From assembly GCF_017352115.1 (NCBI RefSeq), contig NZ_CP071448.1:4575001-4639000 (forward strand): a stretch of 64,000 bases of DNA, read 5' to 3'. Shown piece by piece: positions 50,886 through 60,133 of the stretch. Position numbers and translations under genes: made by a program. The stretch is from Flavobacterium endoglycinae (GTDB taxonomy: Bacteria > Bacteroidota > Bacteroidia > Flavobacteriales > Flavobacteriaceae). Below the pieces are notes generated by a model. That model ran no database searches and had not been told where the DNA came from. It worked only from the letters and a program-made list of their open reading frames with translations. Each line of letters begins with the position of its first letter. The stretch's first letter is position 1.

Positions 50886-50969
50886 AGTGTAGTGAATTGT
50901 AAAATTCAAATATACGAAAAAAATGAAGAATGGTTTTTGTTTGTTTAAAGTTTCAGGTTTCAAGTTGGG

Positions 50970-51160
50970 TTTAACCGCAAAGTTCGCTAAGAATTACGCG
51001 AAGCACGCAAAAGTTTTTATTGATGTGGATTGGCTCGCAAAGACGCGAAGTCGCTAAGTTTTTTTATTCGCATTTTTTGTCATTTCTCATTCCGAAATGA
51101 TAAAAAAATCTACTAAATCTTTGCAAACTTTGCGTTACTCTTGCGTCTTTGCGGTTAAAA
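50970..51160. repeat. CGCAAAG-type inverted repeat region
   Basis: AACCGCAAAGTTCGCTAAGA and CTCGCAAAGACGCGAAGTCG on the left face AACTTTGCGTTACTCTTGCG and TCTTTGCGGTTAAAA on the right. This is the same element type whose ends flank 13072-13352. It lies 5 nt from the stop of the 2H phosphoesterase gene. Confidence 0.78.
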
Positions 51161-51164
51161 AAAA

Positions 51165-51731
51165 TCAAAACAAACTTCCCTGCACAAATTCAGGTTCAGG
51201 ATTGCTTCCAAATTCAATTGAATCAATTACAAAAAACTGTTTTTTAATGGGATCAAATTCTCTTATAACAATTTCGTTGCATAGAAAATCAATATTAATT
51301 GTAGTGAAAAGCTGTGATGCGATCTTTAGATTTTCTGGAGTTAATCGTCTTCCAATTGACATATGCGGATCGTCGCTTTTTTTGAGTTTTAAAGATTTCA
51401 GGGTTTCATGAATCTTTTTCATTATAGGTATTAGATTGTTTTTAGATTCTTCGTTTGGAGCAATAAAAAAAGCTCCAGCATTGTCGTAAGAACCAAAATG
51501 ATCTAAATATACTTGAGAAGGCGTAAAGGTGTCGCAGATTTTAATTAGCTTTTTCTTAATAGAATCAAATTGAGAATCGTCAATTTGGAATTCACAAATC
51601 GTAATATGTGCTTCAGAATTGCAGCTGTTGTACCAATTTTTATGAACTTTACTTTTCAAAAGATCTTTCATTTCTTTGACAGTATCCACAACTGGTTTCG
51701 AATAGAATACTACAGAATAGGTTTTTTCCAT
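51165..51731 (-). CDS. 2'-5' RNA ligase-family (2H phosphoesterase) protein
   Basis: 188 residues. Both catalytic HxT/S motifs are visible: AHITICEFQ (H-x-T, about residue 43) and DPHMSIGRRL (H-x-S, about 124), the hallmark of 2H phosphoesterases. These enzymes hydrolyse cyclic phosphodiesters or join RNA ends; the biological target in this family is mostly unknown. It lies 21 nt after the receiver-like gene at 51753, in the same orientation, so likely co-transcribed. Confidence 0.88.
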   Translation of the reverse strand: MEKTYSVVFYSKPVVDTVKEMKDLLKSKVHKNWYNSCNSEAHITICEFQIDDSQFDSIKKKLIKICDTFTPSQVYLDHFGSYDNAGAFFIAPNEESKNNLIPIMKKIHETLKSLKLKKSDDPHMSIGRRLTPENLKIASQLFTTINIDFLCNEIVIREFDPIKKQFFVIDSIEFGSNPEPEFVQGSLF

Positions 51732-51752
51732 TTTTAAGCTTTTAAAACAAAT

Positions 51753-52067
51753 TTAAAGCTTTCCTTTTAAATGCAATCTGTGCAGGATTTCAGATTTTAG
51801 TAAACCGCTTCCTCCGCCAAAATGTTCGATTACTTCTACATTGGGCTGTTGTTTTAAGCAGAAAGAAGTAAATTCTTTTTCAACCTGATCTTCAATAGCT
51901 GAACTTAAAAGAACAACATCAATTTTATGGTTCAAAAAATATTCCTGAGCTTCTTTTTCGTTGCTGAAAGCGACCGCGTTCCATTCGTCATAAGCATTGA
52001 CGAGGCGTAATAGAATCGCTAATATTTCCTCGTTTTTTCCAAGTAGTAAGAATTGTAACATTTCCAT
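51753..52067 (-). CDS. Receiver-fold-like protein lacking the phosphorylation Asp
   Basis: 104 residues. The beta/alpha pattern LQFLLLGKNEEILAILLRLV, KEAQEYFLNHKIDVVLLSSA and VEVIEHFGGGSGLLKSEILH resembles a CheY-like domain, but the acidic pair is replaced by KNEE, the phospho-Asp site reads VVLLSSAI, and the Lys is absent. So it is at best a pseudo-receiver. No output domain. It is the first gene of the small operon with the 2H phosphoesterase. An alternative is a wholly unrelated alpha/beta protein. Confidence 0.6.
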   Translation of the reverse strand: MEMLQFLLLGKNEEILAILLRLVNAYDEWNAVAFSNEKEAQEYFLNHKIDVVLLSSAIEDQVEKEFTSFCLKQQPNVEVIEHFGGGSGLLKSEILHRLHLKGKL

Positions 52068-52467
52068 TTTTTAAGATTCTAAGTTTATATGAATATTAAA
52101 ATTTTGAGTTTTCTGTTTTGTACAAATTTAGAAGTTAAGTTTGACTCCATAACTTAATGTAGGACAATAAAATAAAATTTCAAGAAAAAAAATCAGAAAA
52201 ATTTTAGCAAAATGTGGGAAACCGTAAAGAAATGTCAAAAACAGATTTTAGATTTGTATTTAGGAAACCGGAGATCATTTACCTTTTTCGCTTGTTTTCC
52301 AAAACGTTTCTTTGTTTTACTGTTTTTTTAGAAGAAACAATTTTTTTAATTAATAAAGTTTGACATATAGATTGTGGGGATCTTTGTATAATTTGCAACT
52401 TATACAAAATGTCTAACCTTTACGGGTTTTTAGGTCTGGTTTTTTAACTATATCTAAAAACCCTTTT
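52068..52467. other. Intergenic region, no gene seen
   Basis: AT-rich 400-nt gap between two minus-strand genes. It contains scattered homopolymer runs and no supported ORF, repeat copy or clear hairpin. It probably holds the promoter for the 51753 gene and the 3' end of the AraC transcript. Confidence 0.6.
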
Positions 52468-53493
52468 TTATCCAAAAACAAGCATTCCCGTAATCCATAA
52501 ATGTATAATTTCCCAGTTGATCTTGAATTTCTGCGGAGATGATCCATAATAATTTTTAAAAGCCGCCGAAAAATGTGAAACATCTTTATACCCGCATTTG
52601 TACGCTACTTCACTTACCGTTGCCATTTTATCTTTGAATAATTCTTTGGCATATTCCATGCGAAGTTTAATGATATAGCTCTTGACAGTAGTTCCAAAAC
52701 AACTTTTAAATCCTTTTTTTAGTTTAAATTCGTTTAAAGAAATCATTCTTGAAAGTTCGGTAAGAGTAGGGGCGTGTACATAATCTTTCTCGAGAATTAG
52801 TTTGGCCTCCTGCAGTTTGTTGTATTCATCTTCATCGACAATTTCTTTCTTTTTAGACTGCATTATAATCGCCTCGAGCTGATGAATAAGAAGTTCTCTG
52901 ATTTTGGTTTCGATATACATTTTTTTTAATGCTCCTTTTCGGCTGCAGTTTTTTATTTCAGATATAATCCATTGAATTGAAGGTGTAAACGGAATGTATT
53001 TAGAAGTTAAAAAACTTGATTTTTTAAATAGAATATTTTTTGAAAATTTCTCGTGAAGTTTCCAGTCTTCATTGATAATATTGTTGTAGAATTCTTTGGA
53101 GAAAATGATTATCAGGTAATTGACTTGTTCAAATGCAGGGATTTTATAAGTGGCTTTAAATTTTGTCGAATAAAAAATATTATGTGTATTTTCTTTTAAA
53201 TACTTTTCGGTTTCAAGTTCATCGATGTTGGTTTCAATGTTATTGCAGCTTACAAAATCCATCACGACACATTCTTTATTTATTTCGAATTCCTCTATCT
53301 GCGGTTTCGAAAAGTACATTTGAGTATCAATAAGAGCCATTCCGTCAGTTTTTAGAATACGAATTTTAACTTCATCTGATTCGGTAAGGTTAATATTTTC
53401 TTCTTTTAAAGCGCTTTTAGGATCATAATGATCGTTTATTTCAATATTGATAATAGGTTTTTCGTAGGCTGAAAGTGTCGATTTGATTCTCAA
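52468..53493 (-). CDS. AraC-family regulator of the adjacent siderophore-uptake locus
   Basis: 341 residues if the TTG at 53493 is the start. No ATG is available until residue 52, and the stretch before that (ILRIKSTLSAYEKPIINIE) is plausible protein, so a TTG start is likely. The C-terminal 105 residues contain two helix-turn-helix motifs (APTLTELSRMISLNEFKLKK, TVSEVAYKCGYKDVSHFSAA, then FKNYYGSSPQKFK), as in PchR/AlcR-type siderophore regulators. It is divergent from the TonB receptor, with a 21-bp-spaced direct repeat at its start. Role as siderophore-sensing activator is inferred. Confidence 0.85.
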   Translation of the reverse strand: MRIKSTLSAYEKPIINIEINDHYDPKSALKEENINLTESDEVKIRILKTDGMALIDTQMYFSKPQIEEFEINKECVVMDFVSCNNIETNIDELETEKYLKENTHNIFYSTKFKATYKIPAFEQVNYLIIIFSKEFYNNIINEDWKLHEKFSKNILFKKSSFLTSKYIPFTPSIQWIISEIKNCSRKGALKKMYIETKIRELLIHQLEAIIMQSKKKEIVDEDEYNKLQEAKLILEKDYVHAPTLTELSRMISLNEFKLKKGFKSCFGTTVKSYIIKLRMEYAKELFKDKMATVSEVAYKCGYKDVSHFSAAFKNYYGSSPQKFKINWEIIHLWITGMLVFG

Positions 53494-53530
53494 AATATAA
53501 TCCGTTTTTACAAAATAATAATCCGTTTTT
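53491..53530. promoter_or_regulatory. Direct repeat with 21-bp spacing, AraC-type operator candidate
   Basis: CAAAATATAATCCGTTTTT (53491-53509) and CAAAATAATAATCCGTTTTT (53511-53530) share ATAATCCGTTTTT at a distance of 21 bp, two helical turns. The first copy overlaps the araC start codon. AraC proteins often bind two direct half sites on one face of DNA. Confidence 0.65.
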
Positions 53531-53557
53531 CCCTAACTTTTTTGAGTCAGTTGATGG

Positions 53558-53565
53558 TACTTTTG
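53558..53565 (+). promoter_or_regulatory. -7 box of the TonB receptor gene
   Basis: TACTTTTG fits TAnnTTTG and lies 36 nt before the ATG. The nearest -33-like TTG (53542) is only 13 nt upstream, so an activator may be needed. Confidence 0.5.
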
Positions 53566-53600
53566 CGTCAAAGTTATTTATAATTAGTCTAATTAAACAT

Positions 53601-55985
53601 ATGTCAGCTCATAAAATTTTATTTTTTATTTTATTTTTCGCCTTTTCGTTCTTTGTAAAAGCCCAGCAAAATCAAGGTTTCACAGTAAGTGGACAAGTTT
53701 CTGAAAAATCAGGTCAAATAATTCCGTATGCTACAGTTATGGTAGAAAAAACTGACTTAAGTATGATTTCAGATGAAAATGGAAAGTTCGTTTTTAAGAA
53801 TGTGAAGCCGGGAAAGTACACTTTAAAAATTACAGCGGTTGGTTTTTCAAACCTTAAAAAAAATATTGAAGTTTCATCAAAAGATGTAAACGCATCGTTT
53901 CAGTTAGAAAACGAATTAAACGAACTGCAAAGCGTTACGGTTTTAGGACGTTCTGCTACCGACAAAGTAAACAAACAAGCGTATAATGTTACAGCCATCG
54001 ACGCTAAAAAGCTGCATAATTCGACTTTAGATCTTGCACATGCCCTTGATCGCGTTTCGGGAGTTCGTGTTCGTGAATCAGGAGGTGTGGGATCAAGATC
54101 GGAACTTGCGATAAATGGTTTTTCGGGAAATCAGATTAAAGTTTTTATTGATGGAGTTCCTATGGATAATTTCGGTTCTTCTTTCCAAATGAATAATATT
54201 CCAATCAATCTTGCAGATCGTGTAGAAGTTTACAAAGGTGTGGTTCCAGTTTGGCTTGGAGGTGATGCACTTGGCGGTGCCGTAAATATTGTAACGAATA
54301 GCAAACCCAGAACCTATGTAGATGCTTCTTATTCTTTTGGATCTTTTAATACGCATCGTTCGGCAGTAAATGCAGGATATACAGCCAAAAGCGGATTTAC
54401 TACAGAAGTCAATCTTTTTCAAAATTACTCCGATAATAATTATTGGGTAAACGTTGAAACTGCGGATTTAAATACAGGAAAATATTTTCCGAATGCGCGC
54501 GTGAGACGATTTCATGATAAATATCGAAATGAAACAGCTATTGTAAACATTGGTGTTACAGGAAAAAAATACGCCGATAAATTATTATTTGGAATTACGG
54601 TTGGTGAAAATAAAGCTGATATTCAAACGGGTGCAAGAATGGTAACTGTGTTTGGTGATCGTTATACACGAGGAAATATAATCATGCCCACGGTTAAATA
54701 TCAGGTAAAAGATTTGTTTACCAAAGGTTTGAATGTAAATATTTCTGGAAATTTTAATCTTGGAGAAGAACAGACAGTCGACACCGTTTATAGAAAATAC
54801 AACTGGTTTGGCGATTACAAACAATATGAAGGTGCAGGTGCCGAAAGCAGTCGTACGCTGCAGAAACTTCGTAACAATAATGGTATTGCTATAGCCAATG
54901 TTACCTATAGTTTGGGCGAAAGACATTCTTTTATGCTGAATAATACCTTCAATACTTTTGATCGTAAAAGCAGTGATGAACTTTATCCGCAGTCTTTAGT
55001 TTACCAACAGCCTCAAAAATCACAAAATAATATAACTGCCTTAGGTTATAAATTCGATTATAATGAAAAATGGAGCACTTCACTTTTTATTAAAAATTAT
55101 TATCTGATGCGAGAATATACCAGAAGTTATAATCCATCTGGAAATGCAGGAGATATTGCCTATCAAAAGTATAATGAAGATCAATCTTTGCAAGGATACG
55201 GAGGTGCAACCAGTTACTATTTAAGACCAAATTTACAAGTAAAAGCTTCTTTTGAAAAAACATTCCGACTTCCAACTCCAACGGAACTTTTTGGAAATCC
55301 AAATGATAATGTGGAAGGAAATGTAAGCCTTAACCCAGAAACCAGTAATAATATAAATGCGGGTGTAAGTTATCAAACCAGTTTTAATACTGTAAATGCT
55401 TTGGCTTTTGATTTGAATTTTATGTATCGTGATGCTTCAGATTTTATCAGAACCACTTTTAATAATAATCAAAATAAAACAGTTACGCTGAATCAGGATA
55501 GTGTAAACAATTACGGTTTTGATGGTGAAATCAGGTATTCCTATAAAAGCAGATTTACTGTGGGTTTAAATATGACGTATCAAAACTTACGCAATATGAC
55601 CAAATACGAACCAGAGCAGAATTATGTCTCATATTATTATAAAGACAGAATGCCGAATATTCCTTTTTTATATGGAAATGCCGATGCCACAGTTTTTTTT
55701 AATGATGTATTTAAAAAAGGAAACAATCTATCAGTTGGTTACAATTTGTTGTATGTGCACGCTTATTATCTGTATTGGCCAAGCCAAGGAGCTAGTAAAT
55801 TGGATATTCCAGAACAATTTAATCATGATTTAAACGCGGTTTACACATTTGCAGATGGTAAATATAATATTGCTCTTGAATGCAAAAACTTATTAGATAA
55901 TAAGTTATACGACAACTTTTCATTGCAGAAACCAAGTCGTGCTTTCTACATAAAACTGAGATACTTCTTTACGAAATCAAAATAA
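53601..55985 (+). CDS. TonB-dependent receptor, XusA-like (siderophore uptake)
   Basis: 794 residues. Signal peptide (ILFFILFFAFSFFVKAQ), then a carboxypeptidase-regulatory-like domain (about 27-108; GQVSEKSGQIIPYATVMVEK), a TonB plug (about 125-235; HALDRVSGVRVRESGGVGSR, SFQMNNIPINLADRVEVYKG, VPVWLGGDALGGAVNIVT) and a 22-strand barrel ending in YIKLRYFFTKSK. Gene order TonB receptor, DUF4374 lipoprotein, PepSY-TM protein matches the Bacteroides xusABC xenosiderophore system. It is divergent from the AraC gene. Ferric-siderophore import is inferred from context. Confidence 0.9.
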   Translation: MSAHKILFFILFFAFSFFVKAQQNQGFTVSGQVSEKSGQIIPYATVMVEKTDLSMISDENGKFVFKNVKPGKYTLKITAVGFSNLKKNIEVSSKDVNASFQLENELNELQSVTVLGRSATDKVNKQAYNVTAIDAKKLHNSTLDLAHALDRVSGVRVRESGGVGSRSELAINGFSGNQIKVFIDGVPMDNFGSSFQMNNIPINLADRVEVYKGVVPVWLGGDALGGAVNIVTNSKPRTYVDASYSFGSFNTHRSAVNAGYTAKSGFTTEVNLFQNYSDNNYWVNVETADLNTGKYFPNARVRRFHDKYRNETAIVNIGVTGKKYADKLLFGITVGENKADIQTGARMVTVFGDRYTRGNIIMPTVKYQVKDLFTKGLNVNISGNFNLGEEQTVDTVYRKYNWFGDYKQYEGAGAESSRTLQKLRNNNGIAIANVTYSLGERHSFMLNNTFNTFDRKSSDELYPQSLVYQQPQKSQNNITALGYKFDYNEKWSTSLFIKNYYLMREYTRSYNPSGNAGDIAYQKYNEDQSLQGYGGATSYYLRPNLQVKASFEKTFRLPTPTELFGNPNDNVEGNVSLNPETSNNINAGVSYQTSFNTVNALAFDLNFMYRDASDFIRTTFNNNQNKTVTLNQDSVNNYGFDGEIRYSYKSRFTVGLNMTYQNLRNMTKYEPEQNYVSYYYKDRMPNIPFLYGNADATVFFNDVFKKGNNLSVGYNLLYVHAYYLYWPSQGASKLDIPEQFNHDLNAVYTFADGKYNIALECKNLLDNKLYDNFSLQKPSRAFYIKLRYFFTKSK

Positions 55986-56012
55986 ATTTTTAATAATTCA
56001 AACCATAATACC

Positions 56013-57239
56013 ATGAAAAAAAATAGCACATTAGCGTTATTTGCGGCTTTTATAGCTTTTACAACATTTTCCTGCAGCAGCGATGACAAATCCGAAGAGA
56101 ACACGGGCGGAAGCGATACAGGAAAAACAAAATATATCATTACGGCTACAACTGGCGCAACCGGAGTGGCAGATTATCTATTAACGGCAGATGATGTTTC
56201 TACAGGATCAATTACGACTGTTGGAAACGGTATCGAACAAGATGGAACCTATCGTTATTATATTACAGCCGAAAATAACTTTTTCAGTTTGCTTTACGGA
56301 CAAGGAAATCCAGGAGCTGTAACAACTTACAACTTAAATGCTTCAGGAAACTTAGTTAAGAAATCAAACTTTCAAGCCGAAACTGTTCACGTTTTCGCAG
56401 CTGTAAACAGTGATATTTTAACTGTTAAAGTACCAAGAAGCGGAGCTTCTATTGCTTCAATGTATAAAATTGATGCTAAAGAATCTCTTATTAAAGGTGA
56501 AGCACAGCAAGATACTAAAGTATTGGCAGGAAACGGAGAAAGAGCTTTCTTTACTTGGGCAACTCAAGTTGGTGATAAAGTATACATGCCGTACATGAGC
56601 ATTAAAGGTGATGGAGTTGATAACTTCGGAACGGTAAATCCAGACAGTACTTGGGTTGCTGTTTACAATTATCCAGAGCTTAAATTACAAAAAGTAATCA
56701 AAGATAACCGTACCAGTTATTTAGGAGCTTACTTTACAAAAGGTTTGTTTCAGGATGAAAATGGAGATGCTTATGGATTTTCTGGAGCGATTGCAACAAG
56801 CAATTCAGTTTTGGTTTCTAAAAAACCTTCTGCCGTAGTGAGAATCAAAAAAGGAACTACAGAATTCGATCAATCGTATTTCTTTAATGTGGAAGAAAAA
56901 TCAGGTGGATACAAAATCTCATCTACAAGCTACATTTCAAATGGTAAATTTTTATTGTTAATGTATGGAAACGCTGGAAAAAACAACGGTGCAGTTAAAT
57001 TGGCTGTAGTTGATGTGTATAACCAGACATTTAAATGGGCGACAAACGTTCCTGAAACCTTGACTTCTGCGACAAGCCGTTACAATATTACGTCTGAAGA
57101 TGGCAATTCTGCTATTATCGGAATCAATACTCCTGAAGGAAACTGGATTTACACGGTTAATGGTACAACTGGAGCCGCTACAAGAGGTATGAAAGTTGAA
57201 GGCGGCCAGATTACTGCTATCCAGAAATTGAAATATTAA
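56013..57239 (+). CDS. DUF4374 surface lipoprotein, XusB-like
   Basis: 408 residues. Lipoprotein signal (ALFAAFIAFTTFSCSSDD). The residues right after the Cys (SSDDKSEE) fit the SDD-type surface-export signal described in Flavobacterium, so it is probably on the cell surface. The rest is a propeller-like DUF4374 domain (TATTGATGVADYLLTADDVS, ERAFFTWATQVGDKVYMPYM, SSTSYISNGKFLLLMYGNAG). XusB in Bacteroides captures ferric enterobactin and works with XusA. It lies 27 nt after the receptor gene. Confidence 0.88.
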   Translation: MKKNSTLALFAAFIAFTTFSCSSDDKSEENTGGSDTGKTKYIITATTGATGVADYLLTADDVSTGSITTVGNGIEQDGTYRYYITAENNFFSLLYGQGNPGAVTTYNLNASGNLVKKSNFQAETVHVFAAVNSDILTVKVPRSGASIASMYKIDAKESLIKGEAQQDTKVLAGNGERAFFTWATQVGDKVYMPYMSIKGDGVDNFGTVNPDSTWVAVYNYPELKLQKVIKDNRTSYLGAYFTKGLFQDENGDAYGFSGAIATSNSVLVSKKPSAVVRIKKGTTEFDQSYFFNVEEKSGGYKISSTSYISNGKFLLLMYGNAGKNNGAVKLAVVDVYNQTFKWATNVPETLTSATSRYNITSEDGNSAIIGINTPEGNWIYTVNGTTGAATRGMKVEGGQITAIQKLKY

Positions 57240-57249
57240 TTTTTTTTTA

Positions 57250-57289
57250 CCGTAAGTCTCTTTCTTAGGGGAGACTTACGGTTTTTTAT
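57250..57289 (+). terminator. Strong terminator between the XusB-like and XusC-like genes
   Basis: CCGTAAGTCTC (57250-57260) and GAGACTTACGG (57271-57281), a perfect 11-bp stem, followed by TTTTTTATT. It would uncouple the third gene from the first two unless read through. Confidence 0.88.
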
Positions 57290-57312
57290 TGATCCTATTT
57301 ATCTATCTGAAT

Positions 57313-58704
57313 ATGTTTTCTTCTTCAAAATCAAAACCAAATAATAAGAAAAAAAGTAAAAAGTCGCTTTTTAAGCGCATCATGGCCTGGCTGCATTTAT
57401 GGCTGGGATTGGCATCTGGAATTATTGTAGTTATTGTCAGCCTTACAGGTTGCATTTATGTTTTTGAAAACGAAATAAAAGATTTTATTGAAGATTGGCG
57501 TTTTGTAAAACCTCAAGAAAAAGCTTTTTTGCTTCCTTCACAATTGGTTACCATCGCCGATAAGAAAATGAAAGACAAAAAAGCAGCAAGCGTAACTTTT
57601 GGTGGAAAAGACGAAGCTGCTATTGTAGGTTATTTTGTTGAGAAAAAAGAAGAAAGCGGAAAAGGTGAGGATAAAAGAGGCGAACATAAACGGGAAGAAA
57701 AGAAAAAAGATTTAGCTCAAAATGCTAAAAAAGAAAAAGGTAAAGAAAAACCGAAAAGCAGAAGAAAAGGAACTTTTATAAGCGTTTATATGAATCCGTA
57801 CACAGGAGAAATCCTAAACGTTAAGTCTTTTTCAAGAGGTGAATCACCTGATTTTTTTAGATGGATATTAAACGGACACCGCGCTTTATGGCTTCCGTAT
57901 GAAATTGGACGACCAATTGTAGGAGTAGCCGTTTTAATTTTCGTAGTGCTTTTAATTTCAGGTATTGTGCTGTGGTGGCCTACCAAATGGATTAAATCAA
58001 TTATCGATAAAAGCTTTAAAATTAAATGGAATGCTAGTTTTAAACGTGTCAATTATGATATGCATAATGTGTTGGGCTTTTACAGCTGTATTTTCCTGTT
58101 CTTTATTGCAGTTACTGGTTTAGTATGGAGTTTTGGCTGGTGGAGTAAATCCTTATACTGGGTAACATCTGGTGGAAAACCTTTGGTTGAAAACCGTGAA
58201 TCTCCAAAATCGGATACCACAAATATTAAAGCTTTTAATATTTCTACAGCTGATAAAGTGCTGCTGAAAATGCGAAAAGAAAACCCTCAGGCCTCTGGAA
58301 TTTTAATTTCAATTCCAGCAAAACCGGCAGATCCTATTGGTGCTTTTGTTTACAAACAAAAAAATACCTATTACAATATGGATCGTTATAGTTTTGATCA
58401 GCAGACTTTAAAGGAAATTTCCATAAAAACACCTTTTTCAGGAAAATATATAGAAGCCAATATTCCAGACAAAATCCGAAGAATGAATTATGACATTCAC
58501 GTAGGAAGCATATTAGGACTCACAGGAAAAATTATTGCTTTTTTGGCCAGTTTGATTTCGGCTAGTTTACCTATTACAGGATTTATAATTTGGTGGGGAA
58601 AGCAAAAATTTGGTAAAAAAGCACCAGCATCAAAACCAAAAATAGCAAGTAAAGCAGTTCCAGCTGCGAAACTAAAAAATACAGCAAGCGAAGTAATCGC
58701 TTAA
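57313..58704 (+). CDS. PepSY-TM domain inner-membrane protein, XusC-like
   Basis: 463 residues from the first ATG (57313); the frame is open from a TTG at 57289 inside the terminator tail, which is unlikely. Membrane helices at about 31-54 (LGLASGIIVVIVSLTGCIYV), 197-217, 250-273 and near the C-terminus (IIAFLASLISASLPITGFII), with LHLWLGLASG and YDIHVGSILG as the usual PepSY-TM His motifs. Residues about 120-160 are almost all K, E and R. It probably reduces or unloads ferric-siderophore in the inner membrane or periplasm. Confidence 0.86.
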   Translation: MFSSSKSKPNNKKKSKKSLFKRIMAWLHLWLGLASGIIVVIVSLTGCIYVFENEIKDFIEDWRFVKPQEKAFLLPSQLVTIADKKMKDKKAASVTFGGKDEAAIVGYFVEKKEESGKGEDKRGEHKREEKKKDLAQNAKKEKGKEKPKSRRKGTFISVYMNPYTGEILNVKSFSRGESPDFFRWILNGHRALWLPYEIGRPIVGVAVLIFVVLLISGIVLWWPTKWIKSIIDKSFKIKWNASFKRVNYDMHNVLGFYSCIFLFFIAVTGLVWSFGWWSKSLYWVTSGGKPLVENRESPKSDTTNIKAFNISTADKVLLKMRKENPQASGILISIPAKPADPIGAFVYKQKNTYYNMDRYSFDQQTLKEISIKTPFSGKYIEANIPDKIRRMNYDIHVGSILGLTGKIIAFLASLISASLPITGFIIWWGKQKFGKKAPASKPKIASKAVPAAKLKNTASEVIA

Positions 58705-58749
58705 AGAGCATGAAATTGGTTTTTTAATTTCTCTTTGTTTTTTTTGATC

Positions 58750-58781
58750 AAAAGGCAAAACTTATTTAAGTTTTGCCTTTT
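58750..58781. terminator. Bidirectional terminator between XusC-like and esterase genes
   Basis: AAAAGGCAAAACTT (58750-58763) and AAGTTTTGCCTTTT (58768-58781), a perfect 14-bp stem with ATTT loop, between convergent genes. Confidence 0.9.
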
Positions 58782-58787
58782 GTGTTT

Positions 58788-59726
58788 TTAATTCAATTGA
58801 TTCGCTTTCAGCCAATTTTCAAGCTGTTTTGGCCAGAATTTACTCGTATCGTTTGTTCCTAAACCAAACCCGTGTCCGCCTTTTTCATAAATGTGCATTT
58901 CTGCTGAAACACCATTTTTCTTCAATGCCAGATAGTAATTAATACTATTTTCAGGAATAACTACTGTATCATCTGTGGCATGAATTAAAAATGCAGGAGG
59001 AGTTTTGGCATTGACTTTCTTTTCGTTCGAAAAAGAATCAATCAATTCCTGCGAAGGACTTTCTCCTAATAAATTAATCTGCGAGCCCTTATGTGTAATT
59101 TCGTTTTCCATTGAGATTACCGGATAAATCAAAACTGAAAAATCTGGACGGGCACTAACTTTAAAAGCTGATTCATAGACTTTATCATCATAATGTGTCG
59201 ACAAAGTAGAAGCTAAATGTCCGCCTGCAGAAAAACCCATAATTCCAATTTTATTGGAATTGATGTTCCATTTTGCAGCATTCTGCCTTACATAACGAAT
59301 TGCTTCTTGGGCATCCTGCAATGGCCCGACATTTTTATTCTTCATAATCAAATCACTTGGCAGACGATATTTTAATACAAAAGCAGGAATTCCAAGAGTA
59401 TTAAACCATTCTGCTATTTTGGTTCCTTCTTTGTCAATTGCCAAATGCGAATAACCTCCGCCGGGAAGAATAACTACTGCGGTTTGATTAGGTTTGGTAA
59501 CAGCTGGAAAAAAGGCCGTTAAAGTAGGAACCGAAACCAAACTCGTGCTTTGTACTTTTCCGTCTTTAGATTCTTCTTTTTCCTTGTAATTTGATGCTTT
59601 AATCTCGTCTGGAATTGTATTCCAAAGCGGAATTACCTGATTTTGGGCATGAGTATATAATACTCCTGTGAAAAGCAGAAAAAACAATGAGATTCTTCTT
59701 AACGATAATGTTGCTGTATTTTTCAA
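58788..59726 (-). CDS. Secreted alpha/beta-hydrolase, carbohydrate-esterase (BD-FAE)-like
   Basis: 312 residues with a signal peptide (ISLFFLLFTGVLYTHAQ). The fold is clear: oxyanion motif VVILPGGGYSHLAIDKEG, nucleophile elbow IGIMGFSAGGHLAST (G-x-S-x-G), Asp in IHATDDTVVIPENS and His in EKGGHGFGL. This matches the BD-FAE/acetyl-xylan-esterase-like group, which removes acetyl or feruloyl groups from plant polysaccharides. Its position beside hexuronate genes supports a role in pectin or xylan breakdown (inference). Confidence 0.88.
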   Translation of the reverse strand: MKNTATLSLRRISLFFLLFTGVLYTHAQNQVIPLWNTIPDEIKASNYKEKEESKDGKVQSTSLVSVPTLTAFFPAVTKPNQTAVVILPGGGYSHLAIDKEGTKIAEWFNTLGIPAFVLKYRLPSDLIMKNKNVGPLQDAQEAIRYVRQNAAKWNINSNKIGIMGFSAGGHLASTLSTHYDDKVYESAFKVSARPDFSVLIYPVISMENEITHKGSQINLLGESPSQELIDSFSNEKKVNAKTPPAFLIHATDDTVVIPENSINYYLALKKNGVSAEMHIYEKGGHGFGLGTNDTSKFWPKQLENWLKANQLN

Positions 59727-59979
59727 TTTAATAGATAATTATTTGTTATACAATTGTTTACTGCTTTGTTGCGTAAAATGTAACCGCTTTTCTGCACAAT
59801 AGGATTGAATGCAAAAAGAGTCCTTAAACGCACGGAAACAGGACGATTTTACCCCTAAAAAAGGATAAAATTCACCTATTAGCTTTTAACAAATATATTG
59901 TTTAATGTGTAATTTTGAGTTCTTTTTTTTGAGCAATATGTTTATTTAAAGACTTAAAATAATTTTTTATACAATTTAT

Positions 59980-60023
59980 TTGGAATATAAAGATTAAAAA
60001 CTATATTTGTGCAATCGATTACA
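59980..60023 (+). promoter_or_regulatory. Promoter and LacI-type operator-like site of the hexuronate operon
   Basis: TTG (59980-59982), 19-nt spacer, TATATTTG (60002-60009), then directly TGCAATCGATTACA (60010-60023), a near-palindrome with central CG as bound by LacI-family repressors. The same 14-mer recurs at 61670-61683. Apart from this, 59727-60133 shows no gene. Confidence 0.82.
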
Positions 60024-60133
60024 TTATTGTCGCTTTGTTACTATAAAATGTTGATTTTAATCTCTTTAAAATAGATTTTTTTACTGCGAATTAATTTTTC
60101 GAAACTTTATATAACTATCTAATAACCACTACT

